The notes under the pieces were generated by a model. The model saw only the letters and a program-made list of their open reading frames with translations. It did not search any database and was not told the DNA's origin. This document shows, piece by piece, positions 15,950-16,614 of a stretch of 16,614 nucleotides of DNA. Source of the DNA: Paenarthrobacter nitroguajacolicus JCM 14115 (GTDB lineage Bacteria; Actinomycetota; Actinomycetes; Actinomycetales; Micrococcaceae). The number at the start of each line of letters is the position of its first letter. Within the stretch, counting starts at the first letter, position 1. The position numbers and the translations under genes are program-made. The stretch lies in the NCBI GenBank assembly GCA_001313365.1, contig BBFS01000107.1, positions 1-16,614 of the forward strand, read 5' to 3'.

Positions 15950-16082
15950 CCGGTCTGGATGGGAGCTACGCTGGTCCTGGTTCCCGGAAATGGTTGGTCC
16001 GAAAGGGCATCAGAAAGTCATCGGGCCCCCCCATTGCGATCACTGGCGTTATATTGTCGGTGGCTGCTGCCAGAGTTAGGGC

Positions 16083-16614
16083 ATGGAGCGGATTGGGGGA
16101 TAAGCAGGCGGGCGCGGTGGTGGCGGATGCGCCTGTTCCTGCCTCGTCTCTCGGCCTGACGTCTCTCGGCCTGACGTCTCGGGTCCCGACGCGGCCTAAC
16201 GAGGCGCGCGCTGTCGGGCTGGCCAGTCCAGGCCTTGGCGACTCTAGCAAGCCCGGTACGGCCCCCCCGGCGGGTCCTGTTCAGCCGGCGCGGTTGAGGC
16301 CAGCTCTGTGAGTGGGGACCTGATTGAGCAGTTGCGGGTTTTGGAGGAGATGAAGTCGGCTATCACGGCTTTGCAGGCGCGGGTTGCTGTGGCTTTTGAT
16401 CTTGCCCAGCGTGCCGAGCAGGGCGAGGCGGGTGTTCCTGTTTCGGAGCGTGGCAGTGGGGTGGGTGCTCAGGTGGCGTTGGCCCGGCGGGAGTCGCCGA
16501 ATCGTGGGTCCCGGTTGCTGGGTTTGGCGAAGGCCTGGTGCTGGAGATGCCGCGGACGTGGCGGCTCTGAAGTCGGGGCAGTTGAATGAGTGGCGGGCCA
16601 CGCTGCTGGTGAAG
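16083..16614 (+). CDS. DUF222 (HNH-endonuclease type) protein, N-terminal part
   Basis: The clear part starts near 16311: DLIEQLRVLEEMKSAITALQ, ARVAVAFDLAQRAEQ, VGAQVALARRESPNRGSRLL and then, after a frame slip near 16540, LVLEMPRTW and LNEWRATLLVK at the window end. This is the DUF222 domain, which in actinobacteria is usually followed by an HNH nuclease domain outside this window. The family is often multicopy and variable, sometimes linked to mobile DNA; its role is not settled. Upstream is a low-complexity Ala/Gly/Pro/Ser region with a short tandem repeat. The run at 16262-16268 must be five rather than seven to join both parts (KPGTAPGGS... EASSVSGD). The ATG at 16083 fits if the G run 16094-16098 is four; the true start is uncertain. 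Confidence 0.7.
16146..16190 (+). repeat. 15-bp tandem repeat in the DUF222 gene
   Basis: GTCTCTCGGCCTGAC occurs twice exactly (16146-16160, 16161-16175), and a diverged third copy GTCTCGGGTCCCGAC follows (16176-16190). In the DUF222 frame the exact copies read SLGLT. The length is a multiple of three, so copy changes keep the frame. The region is the disordered N-terminus of the protein. Confidence 0.85.

Noticed and set aside
1462..16268. Phase variation through poly-G tracts
   Set aside because: Phase-variable tracts sit in a few surface or regulatory genes. Here runs of the same length occur in housekeeping genes such as cysE and tenA and in noncoding stems.
15901..16311. Plus-strand open frame of 136 codons starting inside the terminator
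   Set aside because: Its start lies in the hairpin after the protease. Only its 3' half seems real, as the N-terminal part of the DUF222 gene, so I did not list it separately.

Overview
The window is high-GC DNA from an actinobacterium, most likely Arthrobacter or a close relative in the Micrococcaceae. I infer this from codon use, GTG/TTG starts with strong Shine-Dalgarno sites, and the types of protein seen (FrcBCA-like sugar ABC system, levanase-type GH32 enzyme, MmyB-like regulator, DUF222 protein). Almost every gene is broken by small indels, most of them in G or C runs. By eye I count about 44 G/C runs of exactly seven bases but only about five of six. In conserved motifs these runs usually sit where the protein family needs four or five. 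I read this as a consensus or assembly artefact, so genes are annotated with the span of the gene they represent and the breaks are listed.

Positions 1-7730 form a fructan/fructose utilisation locus. On the minus strand, transcribed right to left, are an FrcB-like lipoprotein (2213-3331), an FrcC-like permease (1070-2120), an FrcA-like ATPase (278-1073) and the start of a PfkB fructokinase (1-157). Strong hairpins lie between binding protein and permease and between ATPase and kinase. A divergent LacI-family regulator (3454-4495) is followed by a small ABM-domain protein (4567-4862). A secreted GH32 fructanase (4925-7570) converges on them. Palindromic operators of the form TGACAACGTTGTCA lie just downstream of the -10 boxes of both frcB and the GH32 gene, and a weaker one overlaps the lacI start. 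The implied circuit is extracellular fructan cleavage, ABC uptake of fructose, intracellular phosphorylation and repression by a fructose- or fructan-responsive LacI protein.

Positions 7832-13401 hold ordinary chromosomal genes: a RibD-like reductase, cysE overlapping tenA, a tandem-domain universal stress protein, an MmyB-type XRE regulator, and an MFS transporter overlapping a cyclophilin-like lipoprotein. Two copies of an imperfect 40-bp hairpin repeat lie after the stress protein and upstream of the MFS gene.

Positions 13402-15950 are visibly more A/T-rich and carry a small META-like lipoprotein and a secreted trypsin-like protease with its own terminator. The window ends in the 5' part of a DUF222 (HNH-type) gene. 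I see no tRNA, rRNA, CRISPR array, transposase or phage gene. I do not see a wholly new system; the best biology is the shared-operator fructan regulon, and the most unusual signal is the heptameric G/C runs.
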